Origin: an uncultured Lachnospiraceae bacterium
Lineage (GTDB): Bacteria; Bacillota; Clostridia; Lachnospirales; Lachnospiraceae
NCBI GenBank assembly: GCA_905197485.1
Contig: CAJJYZ010000006.1
Location: 8,795 to 72,794 of the forward strand
DNA: 64,000 bases
Direction: 5' to 3'
The notes below the pieces were generated by a model that was given only the letters and a program-made list of their open reading frames with translations, did no database searches and had not been told where the DNA came from. Numbering within the stretch: position 1 is the stretch's first letter; every line of letters begins with the position of its first letter. The translations under genes and the position numbers were made by a program. Positions 23,493-33,266 of the stretch are shown here, in pieces.

Positions 23493-25751
23493 TTATTTTC
23501 TCTTCGCTTGTTCCTCTTGTATCATTTTTTCTAATTCTACTGCTGTTTCTGTACTACAGATATCAATAAAATTTCGTGCAGGATATGTCAAAAAAAGTGA
23601 CTGTTTCATCTTCTCAACTCGAAGTCTATCAAAATTTGCATCTTTCTCAATGCGGTCTTTTATCATTTTTTCATAGATTTCTTTTCCCAACTTTCGTGTA
23701 TGCGGGTCAGCTAAAAGTTCTTGTACATTTACATCACGATTTAATTGTGCCTGTTCATAATCTCCCGTCTGAACCTTTATCTCTATCGCACTTCTAATAT
23801 CCCTGCTATGATGCCCTATCTCAAAATAATATATATCATCTTGTACAATAAATTTTTGTTCGTGTTCCGACCATATTGCTATATCCATTGTATTTACAAA
23901 GAATTTCACTTCACCGCATTCACCAGCTTCAAGATTAATTACTTCAAACCCTTTTAATTGACGCACATACCCCCAACGTTCTGTTTTTTGTGATACATAT
24001 AATTGAACCACTTCCCTTCCGCTACGCTTTCCAATATTTTTAATGCGAACTTTTAAAGTAATCTGGTCATCTTTATTCAAATTGGTTTTCGAAACATCCA
24101 CTTCTCCGTATTCAAACTTTGTGTAACCTTCTCCCTGTCCAAAAACAAATCGAGGATTTATTTTTCTCTTATCATACCAGCGGTACCCCACATAAATTCC
24201 TTCACTATAATCTACAACTTTTCCATCTCCTGGAAACGCGCTAAAGCTTGGGGTATCTTCCAGACGCATTGGAAAAGTTTCCGCCAGCCTCCCCGTCGGT
24301 TCTGATTTTCCTGAAAGCACACGACTAATTGCCGAGCCAACCGCTTCTCCCGGAAGATATGCCATTAAAATTCCTTTCACTTGTTCTTCCCAAGGTGTAG
24401 TTACTGCAGAACCTGCAAAAAGTACAACAATTATATTCTCATTTACCTTTGCAACTTCTTCAATCAATCTGTTCTGTATTTCCGGTAATTCCAAGGTCGT
24501 CCTATCATAACACTCTATCTCATCTTCATCCGGCAATCCAGCAAATATAATCACAGTTTCCGCATTTCTTGCAGCATCTATCCCTTTTCGAAAACTTTCT
24601 GCACAGTCTTCTCCCGATAGACTATAACTTTGTTCATATACCATATTCGGGAATTCCATCCTCAAATAGTCTAACGGAATCTCCAGGTGATTTGGCTCCA
24701 CGTGTGCACTTCCTCCACCTTGATATCTAGGAATTTCTGCAAATTCTCCCAGAACAAGTATTTGTTTTTCTTTGGAAATCGGAAGAATATTACTCTCATT
24801 TTTTAATAACACCATTGCTCTCTCTGCAATCTCTCTCGCCAATAAATGATGTGCTTCTTTTGAAAATGACTCTCTTCTTTCTCTTTCGGCAATTCTTTTA
24901 TCTACCAGTCTCAAGATTCTTAATACACAAGCATCTATTTGGCATTCTAATAAAGTTCCATTTTCTAACGCCTCATATATATCTTCATCAAATTTTCCAT
25001 GAGAATCCGGCATTTCCAAATCCATCCCTGCTGCAACGGATTTATCTTTTCTGCTAATAGAACCCCAATCACTAATTACAGCACCTTCAAATCCCCATTC
25101 ATCTCTTAATACATTTTGCAACAGTGGGCTCTCTGACATTTGAACACCGTTTAGCTTATTATAAGAACTCATAATTGTATCTGGTTTTGCCTGTTTTACA
25201 GTTTTTTCAAAACTCTTTAAATATATTTCTCTCAATGCTCGTTCTCTTACTCTGGCATTAACCGTCATTCGACAATATTCTTGATTATTTGCAGCAAAAT
25301 GTTTTAAACACGCGCCTATCCCCTGCCGTTGTAATTCCGACACGTAGGAATATGCTAATTCTGATGTTAAATAAGGGTCTTCTGATAAGTATTCAAAATT
25401 ACGTCCACACAAAGGACTTCTTTTTATATTTACACCTGGCCCCAACAACAAATCCAATGATACCGCTTTACATTCCTCCGCCAAATCTTTTGCTAATCTT
25501 TTTACCAGTTCTCTATCCCATGTTGATGCTAGCGCTGCCATCGCCGGATAGCATGTTGCCGGAAAACTATCTCGTGTTATTTCATCTTTTTCTATACGCA
25601 AACCATTCGGTCCATCTGCCATAAAAATCTTAAACACACCCAGTTCCGGAAATTCTTTTGTAAACCAATCACCACTTCCTGATAAAAATGTAATTTTCTG
25701 TTCCAATGTCATGTTGCAAAGAATTTTTTCACATTCCAATGTCCTCACCAT
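23493..25751 (-). CDS. GH3 family beta-glucosidase
   Basis: A 752-residue glycoside hydrolase family 3 enzyme without a signal peptide, so cytoplasmic. The (beta/alpha)8 domain contains KHFAANNQEYCR (148-161) and the nucleophile Asp228 in GAVISDWGS. The alpha/beta sandwich domain follows (about 310-520, with ILVLGEFAEIPRYQGGGSAH and GRLAETFP). A fibronectin-III-like domain (about 560-660) comes next, then a helical tail of 90 residues. It should release beta-linked glucose or another monosaccharide from imported oligosaccharides; linkage cannot be told. It is the last gene of the SBP-permease-permease-GH3 operon. The site before the ATG is weak. Confidence 0.92.
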   Translation of the reverse strand: MVRTLECEKILCNMTLEQKITFLSGSGDWFTKEFPELGVFKIFMADGPNGLRIEKDEITRDSFPATCYPAMAALASTWDRELVKRLAKDLAEECKAVSLDLLLGPGVNIKRSPLCGRNFEYLSEDPYLTSELAYSYVSELQRQGIGACLKHFAANNQEYCRMTVNARVRERALREIYLKSFEKTVKQAKPDTIMSSYNKLNGVQMSESPLLQNVLRDEWGFEGAVISDWGSISRKDKSVAAGMDLEMPDSHGKFDEDIYEALENGTLLECQIDACVLRILRLVDKRIAERERRESFSKEAHHLLAREIAERAMVLLKNESNILPISKEKQILVLGEFAEIPRYQGGGSAHVEPNHLEIPLDYLRMEFPNMVYEQSYSLSGEDCAESFRKGIDAARNAETVIIFAGLPDEDEIECYDRTTLELPEIQNRLIEEVAKVNENIIVVLFAGSAVTTPWEEQVKGILMAYLPGEAVGSAISRVLSGKSEPTGRLAETFPMRLEDTPSFSAFPGDGKVVDYSEGIYVGYRWYDKRKINPRFVFGQGEGYTKFEYGEVDVSKTNLNKDDQITLKVRIKNIGKRSGREVVQLYVSQKTERWGYVRQLKGFEVINLEAGECGEVKFFVNTMDIAIWSEHEQKFIVQDDIYYFEIGHHSRDIRSAIEIKVQTGDYEQAQLNRDVNVQELLADPHTRKLGKEIYEKMIKDRIEKDANFDRLRVEKMKQSLFLTYPARNFIDICSTETAVELEKMIQEEQAKRK

Positions 25752-25783
25752 TCTTGCCTTTCTTTTTCATCTTTATTTTTTAA

Positions 25784-26632
25784 CTATTCCTTCACTCCAC
25801 CTAAAGCAATTCCTTGAATAAATGTTTTTTGAAAAATCAGATAAACTATCAAAACCGGTATTACACAAATACTGATTCCGGCAAACATTGGTCCATAGTC
25901 TGCAACAAATTGTCCTTGTGTCATCGCAAGTCCAATTGGCAATGTATATTTATCAGGGTCGCTTAACATCAAATATGGCCACAAATAATTATCCCATTCC
26001 CATAAAAATGTAAAAATTGCTAATGCACCTATCGCATTTAACATCATTGGTAGTACTATCTTATGAAATATCTTTAATTCTCCTGCTCCATCAATTCTGG
26101 CAGCTTCAATGAGTGAATCCGGAATGGATAAAGCAAATTGTCTCATCATAAACACTCCAAATGCAGAGGTAAAAGCCGTATATAAAATTGATATATCTGT
26201 ATTCAACCAATCAAACCACACCATCATCTGATAGCTTGGAATTAATGTTGCAGGCCATGGAATCATCATCGTAGATAAAATCATCAAAAAAATAAATTTA
26301 TTTCCTCTGAATTTGAATTTGGCTAAAACATAGCCAATAATGGCTGAAACATATAAAACGATTAACGTTTTTAATACAGAATACTTCAAACTATTTAAAA
26401 AGAAAATTCCGAAATTGTATTTTGTCATTACATCAATAAAATTATCAAAATATGTCCAATTTTCCGGAAAAAACGCCGGAGGAATTTGCGTGATTTCTGC
26501 TGTTGTTTTCAAACTGCAAAGAAGCATCCATAAAAATGGGAATACCATAACTGCCGCAATGATAATCAAAAAAATATGACATAATACTACTTTCCATTTG
26601 ATTGGTTTATACTTTCTCTTCTTTACCATCAT
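25784..26632 (-). CDS. Sugar ABC transporter permease, MalG-like
   Basis: A 282-residue inner-membrane permease of the carbohydrate uptake CUT1 class with six helices. The EAA loop is EAARIDGAGELKIFHKIVLP near residues 190-210, which contacts the ATPase. No ATPase gene is in the operon; CUT1 systems in Firmicutes often share one MsmK/MalK-type ATPase encoded elsewhere. It follows the other permease by 9 bases and precedes the GH3 gene, which suggests import of beta-glucoside oligosaccharides. Confidence 0.93.
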   Translation of the reverse strand: MMVKKRKYKPIKWKVVLCHIFLIIIAAVMVFPFLWMLLCSLKTTAEITQIPPAFFPENWTYFDNFIDVMTKYNFGIFFLNSLKYSVLKTLIVLYVSAIIGYVLAKFKFRGNKFIFLMILSTMMIPWPATLIPSYQMMVWFDWLNTDISILYTAFTSAFGVFMMRQFALSIPDSLIEAARIDGAGELKIFHKIVLPMMLNAIGALAIFTFLWEWDNYLWPYLMLSDPDKYTLPIGLAMTQGQFVADYGPMFAGISICVIPVLIVYLIFQKTFIQGIALGGVKE

Positions 26633-26641
26633 TACGCCCCC

Positions 26642-27547
26642 TTACACTTCTTTATCAAATCTCATTTGTACTAACGAGAACACAAAAATAATCGCAAACA
26701 ATAAGAATGAAACTGCTGATGCCATTCCAAAGTTATAATATGTAAACGCTTCCTCGAATATATAGAAAGACATCGTCCATGTACTTTTTCCCGGCCCGCC
26801 TTCTGTAATAAATTTGACAGGTGTATAGACCTGCATATAATCAATTAATTTTGTAATAATCAAAATAGTCATCGTGTTACGAATCAACGGTAGTGTAATG
26901 CTAAAAAATTGTTTTGCTGTGCTTGCACCGTCAATTTTTGCACTTTCATAAATACTAGGGTCAATATTGTTAATTCCAGCCAATACTAATACCAATGCAT
27001 ATCCTATATCTTTCCATGTCTCCACAACTATTAATGCCGGAAGCGCTATTTCAGCATCTTGTAACCATGGGACTTTTCCTAATCCCGCCTGCATCAACAC
27101 AGCATTAAATAAGCCATCATCATAACTAAACATGAATTTCCAAAGCATTGCCGTAGCAACCATTGAACTGATAACAGGTAAGAAATATAATCCTCTATAG
27201 ATTCCCTTTCCTTTTTTTATCGCCTGCATAACACCTGCAATAATCAAACTAAACCCTACTGTCAAAAGCAGACTCCCCAAAGTAAATAATATTGTATTTT
27301 TTAATGCCGTCCAAAATTCCGGACTTTTCATGACATACAAATAGTTTTCTAATCCAACATAATCAAATTGACTTTGAAAAGGATTCCAATTATAAAAACT
27401 TGTCCACAGTCCATATAAAATTGGAAAAAATACAAAAGTTCCATATACAATGATAACAAACCCCATTGTTCCAACTATCATCATTTTCTTCCCTGGTTGA
27501 CGTATTTTCTTTTTTTGCTTAAATGTCTTGATACCCATGCTCTGCAC
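26642..27547 (-). CDS. Sugar ABC transporter permease, MalF-like
   Basis: A 301-residue CUT1 permease with six helices and the EAA loop ESAKIDGASTAKQFFSITLP. It forms the channel with the following permease. It lies about 110 bases after the binding-protein gene; the gap holds the hairpin at 27613-27648, which probably lowers permease relative to binding-protein synthesis. Confidence 0.93.
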   Translation of the reverse strand: MQSMGIKTFKQKKKIRQPGKKMMIVGTMGFVIIVYGTFVFFPILYGLWTSFYNWNPFQSQFDYVGLENYLYVMKSPEFWTALKNTILFTLGSLLLTVGFSLIIAGVMQAIKKGKGIYRGLYFLPVISSMVATAMLWKFMFSYDDGLFNAVLMQAGLGKVPWLQDAEIALPALIVVETWKDIGYALVLVLAGINNIDPSIYESAKIDGASTAKQFFSITLPLIRNTMTILIITKLIDYMQVYTPVKFITEGGPGKSTWTMSFYIFEEAFTYYNFGMASAVSFLLFAIIFVFSLVQMRFDKEV

Positions 27548-27612
27548 ATCCCTTAATATTTCATAGTCCTTGTCAAAACTTACTTCTACTATTCTTCTCT
27601 TTTATCTTCAAA

Positions 27613-27648
27613 AGCCACATAGTATTACTCACAAAACACCATGTGGCT
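27613..27648 (-). terminator. Intercistronic hairpin between binding protein and permeases
   Basis: AGCCACAT (27613-27620) pairs with ATGTGGCT (27641-27648) around a 20-base loop, just after the binding-protein stop on the minus strand, with TTTT after it. It could act as a partial terminator or 3' mRNA stabiliser. Confidence 0.55.
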
Positions 27649-27658
27649 CTCCAAAAAA

Positions 27659-29053
27659 TTATTTGGTCATTTCATTGTAATGAGCATATTTTTCCTCTTC
27701 TGCTTTAAATGTTATGCCATTTTTCTTTGCATCCTCCGACAACTGCTTGACTACCGCTGGAATCACCTCTCTCGGATTCTTTCCATTTATAAAAATATCA
27801 CTTCCTGCTGCTCTCATTGCTTTATTCCTTGCTTCATAAGTCGGAATCACTCCCGGATATACTAATCTATCTGCAACTTCACTAATTGCCTTGAGATTTG
27901 GCTGCTCTTCCCATTTCGGGTCACTTTGTAATTTTTTATTTGCACAAATGCAACCAATTCTTACTGCATGGTCCAGATAACTATTTTGTTCACATGCATA
28001 GAATTTCAGTAAATCAAACGCAACTGCTCGTTTTGCTTTATCCTTTGCCGATACAGATAGTGTCCACTCTAAATCAAATCTGTCATAAGCCGCTGGTTGT
28101 TTTCCATCTTTTGTCGGCACTAAGAAAAATCCCCAATCAATCTCAGGATATGTCGTATTAAAATAACCTGCAACCCAATTCCAATGACCTATCATAGCCA
28201 CCTGTTCATGTCCAAATTCATCTTCAGCGTCTCCATCTGAATACATCATAAATTCATCTTTCCATCTCTGCATCATTTCAATATTTTCATATGTAACTTC
28301 ATTGTCTAAATTATATGTAAAACCATCTTCTTTAAAAGCAGGAATATTCGAAGCATAATTCATAGTATCGATAAATCCTTCAAAAGCATGGTCTACTGAA
28401 AATCCATACTGCGTAATATTTCCTTTGTCATCCTTTTTCACTAATTTTTTACCAACTTCTTCAAACTCTTCCCATGTTTTTGGAATATCTTCTTCTGTTA
28501 AGCCAGCTTCTTTCCACATTGTCTTGTTATAATAGATACCCGCGCCTGTTGTCATTCCAAGAGGAATTGAATAAAGTTTTCCGTCAACCAATGTCTCATC
28601 ATAAATAGGGAAATCCGCCTTCACCTCTTCAGCCGGGAAAATATCTTCCGGTAATTCATAACTGTAATTCTTCACATTTGGAAAACGTGCCGGATGCGAA
28701 CGATATAAATCCGGACCATTTCCAGCTTCTAATGCCAATGGAAGTTTAGTCCAATAGTCATCCCATGGCTGAGATACGACTTTAATGGTTACATTCTCAT
28801 GGATAGCATGATATTTATCTGCTATTTCCTGATAATACGGCTGTGGTTCCGGATCTGTCCAAATAGTTAATTCAATCTTCTCACCATCATTTACAGGTAC
28901 ACTTGTATCATATTTTAGTGTTTCTCCCAAAATTTCTCCTTTTTTAGGAGCATCTTTCGCTTTTTCTTTTGAGCCATCTGACTTTCCGCAAGCAGCAATA
29001 GATAGAGCCATTACTCCAGCCATTACAAGAGCCATCATTTTTTTCAATCTCAT
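27659..29053 (-). CDS. Sugar ABC transporter solute-binding lipoprotein
   Basis: A 464-residue family 1 extracellular binding protein. The signal peptide LKKMMALVMAGVMALSIAAC ends at the lipobox cysteine near residue 22. Mature-domain features include TIWTDPEPQPYYQEIADKYH and YSIPLGMTTGAGIYYNK, usual for CUT1 oligosaccharide binders. GGAGGAAAG lies directly before the internal ATG at 29053; an ATG seven codons earlier overlaps the site. It heads the GH3 operon and is divergent from an AraC regulator, its probable activator. Confidence 0.93.
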   Translation of the reverse strand: MRLKKMMALVMAGVMALSIAACGKSDGSKEKAKDAPKKGEILGETLKYDTSVPVNDGEKIELTIWTDPEPQPYYQEIADKYHAIHENVTIKVVSQPWDDYWTKLPLALEAGNGPDLYRSHPARFPNVKNYSYELPEDIFPAEEVKADFPIYDETLVDGKLYSIPLGMTTGAGIYYNKTMWKEAGLTEEDIPKTWEEFEEVGKKLVKKDDKGNITQYGFSVDHAFEGFIDTMNYASNIPAFKEDGFTYNLDNEVTYENIEMMQRWKDEFMMYSDGDAEDEFGHEQVAMIGHWNWVAGYFNTTYPEIDWGFFLVPTKDGKQPAAYDRFDLEWTLSVSAKDKAKRAVAFDLLKFYACEQNSYLDHAVRIGCICANKKLQSDPKWEEQPNLKAISEVADRLVYPGVIPTYEARNKAMRAAGSDIFINGKNPREVIPAVVKQLSEDAKKNGITFKAEEEKYAHYNEMTK

Positions 29054-29207
29054 TTTCTCTTTCCTCCATTTCATGTTTTTATGACATTTTTTCTCTTCTC
29101 AATCACATGTCATTTAAAGTGTCCTTTAATAGAATCTTCCTTTCAAAAGGATTTTTTTGTACAATATGCATATTTTATATCCAAGTTTCTATTACTTTAT
29201 ATCAATA

Positions 29208-29213
29208 ATTATA
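29208..29213 (-). promoter_or_regulatory. -10 element of the GH3 transport operon
   Basis: On the minus strand TATAAT (29213-29208) stands about 155 bases before the binding-protein ATG with no recognisable -35, as expected for a promoter that needs an activator. The divergent AraC protein is the obvious candidate. The leader downstream of it is AT-rich and shows no clear riboswitch. Confidence 0.4.
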
Positions 29214-29248
29214 GCAAATGTGTATTTCTAAGTCTTGCCATACATCTC

Positions 29249-29277
29249 TTGTCAAGTGTCAAAAAATGCTATATAGT
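29249..29277 (+). promoter_or_regulatory. Promoter of the AraC regulator gene
   Basis: TTGTCA (29249-29254), 17 bases, TATAGT (29272-29277), 35 bases before the start codon. Confidence 0.7.
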
Positions 29278-29312
29278 ATATACATACTCTTGTGAATAGG
29301 AGAAAGAAAATT

Positions 29313-30152
29313 ATGGAAGGCATCTATGAACATGACAGAGATAGTCGAGATTTACCCATTTGTTGGCATATTACAAACGATGAATATTTTCCACATTTCC
29401 ATACCAATATAGAAATCGCCTATATTATATCAGGCGAAATGATGGTCACTTTAGGCAGCAAACAGCAAATCCTAAAATCTAAACAAGTTGCAATCGCTCC
29501 CAGCTATACGATTCATGCATATCAAACATTAGGATTTTGTGAATCTTTTGTTCTCATCATCCCTCCTAATTGGGTTCCATTTTGCAAAAATATTTTTGAA
29601 GAACATACTTTTGAAAATTTAATATATGAGGATAATGATAAAGAAGAAATATTAGTAAACGCATTATGTGCGCTCACAAATTTATTGCACGACAATGAAT
29701 TTCCTAAAAATCCAACCATGGTACGGGGTTACCTCTACCTGGTTCTTGGTAAACTGATTGAAGATGCGGGTATCAAGAAGAAAGATTCCCCACAAAATAC
29801 AGATTTTATTCAAAATTTGTTAACGTATTTGCAAAAACACTATACCGAAAATCTTTCACAAAAAGTACTCGCTCAACATTTTGGTTACAGCCAAAGCCGA
29901 TTTTCCCATATTTTTAATGAATCTTTTGGTTGCAGTGTTCCGGAGTACATTTATTCTCTGCGCTGTAGACGCGCTGGAGAATTGATTTCTGAAGGTATTC
30001 CTATATTAGAATCTGCTTTCTCTTCAGGCTTTTCTAGCCCTAGAACATTTTATCGATGTTTTCATCATTACTTTGGTATGACGCCTACTGAATATCTCAA
30101 AAAACATCAAAAAAATGAAAGTTTAGGAAAATATTTGAAAAAATTAGAATAG
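29313..30152 (+). CDS. AraC-family transcriptional regulator
   Basis: A 279-residue regulator. The N-terminal part (about 15-90: HFHTNIEIAYIISGEMMVTLG) is an AraC-type cupin that binds the inducing sugar. The C-terminal 100 residues carry two helix-turn-helix units (SQKVLAQHFGYSQSRFSHIF and SFSSGFSSPRTFYRCFHHYFG-type) ending TPTEYLKKH. AGGAGAAAG 6 bases before the ATG at 29313 decides the start over an upstream GTG. It is divergent from the binding protein of the GH3 transport operon and probably activates it in response to an imported beta-glucoside. Confidence 0.92.
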   Translation: MEGIYEHDRDSRDLPICWHITNDEYFPHFHTNIEIAYIISGEMMVTLGSKQQILKSKQVAIAPSYTIHAYQTLGFCESFVLIIPPNWVPFCKNIFEEHTFENLIYEDNDKEEILVNALCALTNLLHDNEFPKNPTMVRGYLYLVLGKLIEDAGIKKKDSPQNTDFIQNLLTYLQKHYTENLSQKVLAQHFGYSQSRFSHIFNESFGCSVPEYIYSLRCRRAGELISEGIPILESAFSSGFSSPRTFYRCFHHYFGMTPTEYLKKHQKNESLGKYLKKLE

Positions 30153-30194
30153 AATTCCATTGATGAAACATCAATAGTATTTGAAAATAATATT

Positions 30195-30220
30195 GGGAGT
30201 GGATTTTAATGTCCACTCCC
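30195..30220. terminator. Hairpin between convergent AraC and peptidase genes
   Basis: GGGAGTGGA (30195-30203) and TCCACTCCC (30212-30220) form a 9-bp GC-rich stem. The T-tracts are weak on both sides, so termination efficiency is uncertain. Confidence 0.6.
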
Positions 30221-30236
30221 ATATCATCTTAAGCTT

Positions 30237-31256
30237 TTATTTTTCATATGAACACAAGAATTCTGCAATCAATTCAATACAACCTTCCACATCCTTCATA
30301 TCCGCCACTTCTCCAGGCGTATGCATGTTGCGAAGAGGAATGGATACAAGTACCATCGGCACGCCCTGATTTGAGAAATGAATTTTATCTCCATCTGTAT
30401 AGCTAAAATTGCTCGCCGCTTCTCTCTGCGTTTGAATCCCAATCCTATCGGCACACTCAACCATTTTATCATTCAACACTTTCACGACAATCGGGCTATT
30501 ACAAAGAACCGGCCCTCCGCCAAGAAGTACCTCTCCCGCCTCAGCCGGATTACTCAATCCACTATAATCCGTACAATATGTTACATCCACCACAACAGCA
30601 AGCGTAGGTTGGATTCTCGCACTCGACCAGTAAGCTCCGTTTTTCGTCGTCTCTTCTCCTACTGTAGATGCGGCATACACACCCGCTTTGCATCCTTTTT
30701 CTTTCGCACGTCTCAAAGCTTCCATAATGATGAAAACTCCGATTTTATCATCTAATGCGCGGGAAGTAATTCTTCCATTCACCAATTCCCTTACTCCGGA
30801 ATCCGGAACAATCGTATCTCCGAGCGCAACATATTTCTCTGCCTCTTCCTTAGAAGTTGCACCGATATCGATAATAAAATCTGCAGCTTTGAAGCTGTCC
30901 CTTTTGAAGGAATCTCTACAGCCTTCTACAACACCGTACACAATCCCGTTTCTTGTCTGAATCTGTACTTTCTGCCCCGGATACGTTCCATGAATGATTC
31001 CTCCACGTTCAATTGCCTGAACTCTTCCTTCGGAAGTAATTCTCGTCACCACGAGACCGATTTCATCTGCATGCGCAGATAACATAATTCGGGTCGAACT
31101 CTCTTCATTTAAAATGCAGACTACATCTCCTACTTCATCTGTTCTTATTGTATCTACTTGCTGAGACATATGCTTTTTTACAACTTCCTGCATCTCTTCT
31201 TCGCATCCGGACACAGAAATTGTGCTCAAAAGCTCTGATAAAAACTCTTTATCCAT
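30237..31256 (-). CDS. M42 family metallopeptidase (glutamyl aminopeptidase-like)
   Basis: A 339-residue cytosolic enzyme of the M42 tetrahedral aminopeptidase family. Metal ligands are seen in SAHADEIGL, RALDDKIG and STVGEETTKNGA, with a late HTPGEV. M42 enzymes trim peptides, and some members were first described as endoglucanases; the sugar-locus context does not make it a glycosidase. It starts 6 bases after the LacI gene ends and is likely co-transcribed. Length is normal for the family. Confidence 0.9.
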   Translation of the reverse strand: MDKEFLSELLSTISVSGCEEEMQEVVKKHMSQQVDTIRTDEVGDVVCILNEESSTRIMLSAHADEIGLVVTRITSEGRVQAIERGGIIHGTYPGQKVQIQTRNGIVYGVVEGCRDSFKRDSFKAADFIIDIGATSKEEAEKYVALGDTIVPDSGVRELVNGRITSRALDDKIGVFIIMEALRRAKEKGCKAGVYAASTVGEETTKNGAYWSSARIQPTLAVVVDVTYCTDYSGLSNPAEAGEVLLGGGPVLCNSPIVVKVLNDKMVECADRIGIQTQREAASNFSYTDGDKIHFSNQGVPMVLVSIPLRNMHTPGEVADMKDVEGCIELIAEFLCSYEK

Positions 31257-31262
31257 TTTTTT

Positions 31263-32258
31263 CTACCTCTCTATTCTTTTTACACTATCTCTCAAATATA
31301 ACTTTGTCGGAACAGTTACTTTTACACATAATTCACGTTCTCCAAGTACCCGTTCCTCCAACATACGCACCGCGTATTCCCCCATAAATTCCATGTAAAG
31401 CCGCACCGTCGTAAGTGGAGGAATCATGTATTTTGCAGTCGGAATATCATTAAATCCGATAATGCTGATATCCTCCGGAATTTTAATCCCAAGCTCATAC
31501 GCCGCCTTATAGCATCCTACCGCCATGGAATCGTTTGCTACGAATAATGCCGTCGGAAGATTTCCTTCCTGATACAATTCCTTAAATAAACTATAGCCAT
31601 ATCTCGGATAATACAGACCTGTTTTAATATATTCCGGGTAATACAATCCTTTTTCTGTCAGATATTCTTTCACAGTTACTGCACGTCCATCTAGCAATTT
31701 CTTGCCATCTCCATCTGTCTCCGCACATCCGATAAATCCAATTTTAGTATGACCTTGTTCCACAAAATAGTCCAAAACTTCCGTTACGGCTTGCTTATAA
31801 TCTATCACAATAGAATCGAATTTTCTTGCGTCTGCAGAATGGTCAATAAAAATAGCCGGCTTTTTCCATGAGGCAATCCGATTTTCCATACTCTTGCTAA
31901 ACGTTCCCGCACAAATAATTCCATCCACTTTTGCAAGAGATTCCGCCGTATCTTCCATCGTAACAACAACTTTTTTATATCCCTCTTCCTCTAACTCATG
32001 TTCAATAGCCAAACGGATACAAAGATAATAAGGGTCTTCCAGCTCTTCTGTAGGTGAATATGTATAAAGTACTCCTATTCTAAATTTCTTCTTTCTCTTC
32101 TTCTGCGTCTTCAATTCATACTCTAATTCCTCTGCAGCTTCGAATATTCTTTTCTTTGTTTCTTCCTGCACATTCAGCGTCTCATCATGATTCAAAACTC
32201 TAGACACCGTTGCAATTGACACTCCTGCTTTCGCTGCAATATCCTTAATTGTTGCCAT
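31263..32258 (-). CDS. LacI-family transcriptional regulator
   Basis: A 331-residue repressor with an N-terminal helix-turn-helix (TIKDIAAKAGVSIATVSRVLN, residues 3-23) and a periplasmic-binding-protein-like core for a sugar effector. The core ends NDIPTAKYMIPPLTTVRLYM. The helix sequence is close to GalR/MalR repressors. It lies between the two sugar blocks and could govern block B through the TTTAC...GTAAA sites, but that operator does not occur before its own gene, where only TTGTA-N6-TACAA (32307-32322) is seen. Regulator-to-site assignment is open. Confidence 0.93.
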   Translation of the reverse strand: MATIKDIAAKAGVSIATVSRVLNHDETLNVQEETKKRIFEAAEELEYELKTQKKRKKKFRIGVLYTYSPTEELEDPYYLCIRLAIEHELEEEGYKKVVVTMEDTAESLAKVDGIICAGTFSKSMENRIASWKKPAIFIDHSADARKFDSIVIDYKQAVTEVLDYFVEQGHTKIGFIGCAETDGDGKKLLDGRAVTVKEYLTEKGLYYPEYIKTGLYYPRYGYSLFKELYQEGNLPTALFVANDSMAVGCYKAAYELGIKIPEDISIIGFNDIPTAKYMIPPLTTVRLYMEFMGEYAVRMLEERVLGERELCVKVTVPTKLYLRDSVKRIER

Positions 32259-32306
32259 GTTTTTCCCCTATCTTTATATTCCTTCTAAGCATACTCCTTT
32301 ATAAAA

Positions 32307-32322
32307 TTGTACACTTATACAA
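32307..32322 (-). promoter_or_regulatory. Small inverted repeat before the LacI gene
   Basis: TTGTA-N6-TACAA lies 50 bases before the LacI ATG. It may be an autoregulatory operator. Five-base arms in AT-rich DNA are weak evidence. Confidence 0.3.
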
Positions 32323-32326
32323 GTTT

Positions 32327-33202
32327 CTATAATTTAGCTTTCTTCTTTGGCTGAATCTCTGAAACAAGAACAGCCGATAAGATAAGCGCTGAACCGATAA
32401 TCATTCGAACCGTCACGCTCTCACCTAAGAGAATTACTGAAAATACGGTTCCAAATACAGCCTCCATCGATAAAATAATGGCTGATTTTGTTTCATCCAC
32501 ATATTTCTGTGAAACGGTCTGTAATAAATAACATACGGTTGTACTTACCACACCAAGGTAAACAACTGCTAATATACTTTCCATGGATGGTGCAAAGTCA
32601 AACTCTCTCTTGAGACAAAGTCCCACAATCGACAAAATGCAGGCAGTCGTCATCTGTAGGAAATTCAAAACAGAAGGTCTGATTCTTCCTACATACTCTC
32701 CCGTCAGGAAAATCTGAAATGCAAACCCAACCGCACACAGAAGAGTAAGTCCATCACCTAAATTCACAGAAAAATCACTCTGCAAAGACAGAACACCAGC
32801 TCCTACAATTGCCATTCCTGCACCAATAAGACTTCTAAGTTCAATCTTTTTCTTATAAATTACCAATGCGATAAATGGCACAAACACAACATTGGTTGCT
32901 GTAAGAAACGCATTTTTAGAAGGTGTCGTGTACTGGAGCGCAATAATCTGAAGCGCAAACGCTGCAAATAGCGCTGTTCCAAGTAAGAATCCGCATTTCA
33001 CTTCATCTTTCTTAATCGTCCGAAGCTGTTTTCCTCCTAAAATCGTCATACAGACTGCCGCAATAAAAAAACGAATTGCCATAATCTGAAATGGCGACAA
33101 TGTCTCTAATGCTATATCACTGGCTACAAAACCGCCTCCCCATATAATCGTAACAGTCAACAGCCCTAAAATACCCCAATATTTCTTCATATCTTTCTTC
33201 AT
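32327..33202 (-). CDS. DMT/EamA-family transporter
   Basis: A 291-residue membrane protein with ten predicted helices in two EamA repeats (residues 12-145 and 155-285). Typical pieces are IIWGGGFVASDIALETLSPF and PLFAAILLG-like SVILLGESVTVRMIIGSALI. Such proteins export metabolites or amino acids; the substrate is unknown. It is the first gene of the DMT-LacI-M42 run and sits 68 bases before LacI. A second ATG four codons later is an equally possible start. Confidence 0.9.
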   Translation of the reverse strand: MKKDMKKYWGILGLLTVTIIWGGGFVASDIALETLSPFQIMAIRFFIAAVCMTILGGKQLRTIKKDEVKCGFLLGTALFAAFALQIIALQYTTPSKNAFLTATNVVFVPFIALVIYKKKIELRSLIGAGMAIVGAGVLSLQSDFSVNLGDGLTLLCAVGFAFQIFLTGEYVGRIRPSVLNFLQMTTACILSIVGLCLKREFDFAPSMESILAVVYLGVVSTTVCYLLQTVSQKYVDETKSAIILSMEAVFGTVFSVILLGESVTVRMIIGSALILSAVLVSEIQPKKKAKL

Positions 33203-33250
33203 AATGTCTTTAATTCCTTTTCTAGTTCAATTGTGGAAAAATACTTTTTT

Positions 33251-33259
33251 ATTATACCA
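33251..33259 (-). promoter_or_regulatory. Extended -10 promoter before the DMT gene
   Basis: On the minus strand TGGTATAAT includes TATAAT (33256-33251) and the TG of an extended -10. It lies just after the terminator of the preceding operon and 49 bases before the ATG. Confidence 0.6.
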
Positions 33260-33266
33260 TACTTTT

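Noticed and set aside
31263..32258. LacI regulator assigned to the TTTAC...GTAAA operator
   Set aside because: The site lacks the central CG usual for the family and is missing before the regulator's own gene; position alone does not prove it.
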